DNA from: JBFHIJ01 sp963678775
GTDB lineage: Bacteria > Bacteroidota > Ignavibacteria > Kapaibacteriales > UBA2268
Reading direction: 5' to 3'
NCBI GenBank assembly: GCA_963678775.2
Contig: CAXXGR010000007.1
Coordinates: 496,001-560,000 of the forward strand
DNA: 64,000 bases
The notes beneath the pieces were generated by a model that searched no databases, was not told the origin of the DNA, and worked only from the letters and a program-made list of their open reading frames with translations. The stretch's first letter is position 1, and each line of letters begins with the position of its first letter. This document shows, piece by piece, positions 63,658 through 64,000 of this stretch. A program made the position numbers and the translations under genes.

Positions 63658-63731
63658 TATATTCCTACGTTCAATAATTTCTGTAATAAGATATACTAAT
63701 TGCTATCAAAAATATTGTTAAGAATAGATTA

Positions 63732-64000
63732 TTATAACTCATCTTTTAAATATTTACCTGTGAGACTAATTTTTGATTTAGAAATTTTCTCAGGTGTACC
63801 TTGTGCAATGATTTTACCACCGTGTCTGCCGCCTTCAGGTCCGAGATCAATAATTTTATCTGCACACTTGATAACATCTAAATTATGTTCTATTATTATG
63901 GCAGTATTACCTTTGTATACTAATTTGTGTATTAATTTTAAAAGTATATTTATATCTTCAAAATGTAAACCTGTTGTAGGTTCATCTAAGAGGTATAAAG
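63732..64000 (-). CDS. second UvrA-family ATPase, C-terminal part
   Basis: The frame runs past the window edge on its 5' side and ends at TAA (63732-63734). It encodes LYLLDEPTTGLHFEDI, then IIIEHNLDVIKCADKIIDLGPEGG, and ends LTGKYLKDEL. This aligns with the last ~90 residues of the UvrA at 5632-8421, which ends LFIFDEPTTGLHLDDI ... NSYTGKYLRDFFEKGI. It is a paralogue (UvrA2-like or the main UvrA); its length and zinc-finger content are outside the window. Confidence 0.88.
   Translation of the reverse strand, partial: LYLLDEPTTGLHFEDINILLKLIHKLVYKGNTAIIIEHNLDVIKCADKIIDLGPEGGRHGGKIIAQGTPEKISKSKISLTGKYLKDEL

Overview
The window is AT-rich bacterial chromosome, densely packed with genes on both strands. 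I find no prophage, intact IS element, CRISPR array or rRNA. Several marks point to Bacteroidota or a close FCB-group relative: a fused LpxC-FabZ gene overlapping lpxA, a secreted protein with a type IX secretion C-terminal sorting domain, a DUF3467 protein, an EF-G-like factor with a non-canonical switch I, an OlsF-type two-domain acyltransferase, two consecutive SurA-like chaperones, and promoters fitting the Bacteroidota -33/-7 pattern (TTG, 17-20 bases, TAnnTTTG). I cannot name the species.

Layout. 1-5.5 kb: end of a TonB-like gene, two tandem paralogous membrane proteins, an M28 peptidase, a four-helix membrane protein, a LEA-type lipoprotein and a single-domain response regulator. 5.6-16.5 kb: uvrA, an OprP-like porin behind a Pho-box-like repeat array, then minus-strand envelope genes (two SurA/parvulin chaperones, murC, an M16 peptidase). 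16.6-28.9 kb: a plus-strand run with EF-G-like GTPase, iorA-iorB, lpxC/fabZ-lpxA, a polyprenyl-phosphate sugar transferase, a DUF1207-like barrel, ssb, a HAD phosphatase, cmk and ispH. 29-32.7 kb: a multi-PAS kinase with a GAF partner. 32.8-38.4 kb: M16 and M3 peptidases and a Gdx/SugE exporter. 38.4-42.9 kb: two overlapping hybrid kinases. 42.9-50.6 kb: OlsF-like acyltransferase, RsbW-like kinase, and a surface-glycan group (glf, flippase, GH57 enzyme). 50.6-58.7 kb: TPR protein, RlpA-like protein with a structured leader, a barrel protein, RsbU-like phosphatase, M50-like protease and an Asp-box protein with a sorting domain. 58.8-64 kb: gpmI, two identical tRNA-Met(CAT) genes, a BFN-UVR protein, etfA-etfB, an unknown small protein and the 3' end of a second uvrA.

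The genes fall into three connected themes. The first is envelope construction: lipid A, peptidoglycan, outer-membrane protein folding, ornithine lipid, glycan export and type IX cargo. The second is signalling: at least four response-regulator domains, three histidine kinases, and RsbU/RsbW-type partner-switching parts. The third is amino-acid and peptide catabolism: secreted peptidases, indolepyruvate oxidoreductase and ETF. I found no wholly novel multi-gene system. The most testable oddities are the Pho-box-like array at 8564-8609, the nested hairpin with a short leader ORF ahead of the RlpA gene (53110-53264), the IorA without its ferredoxin domain, and the two uvrA copies.
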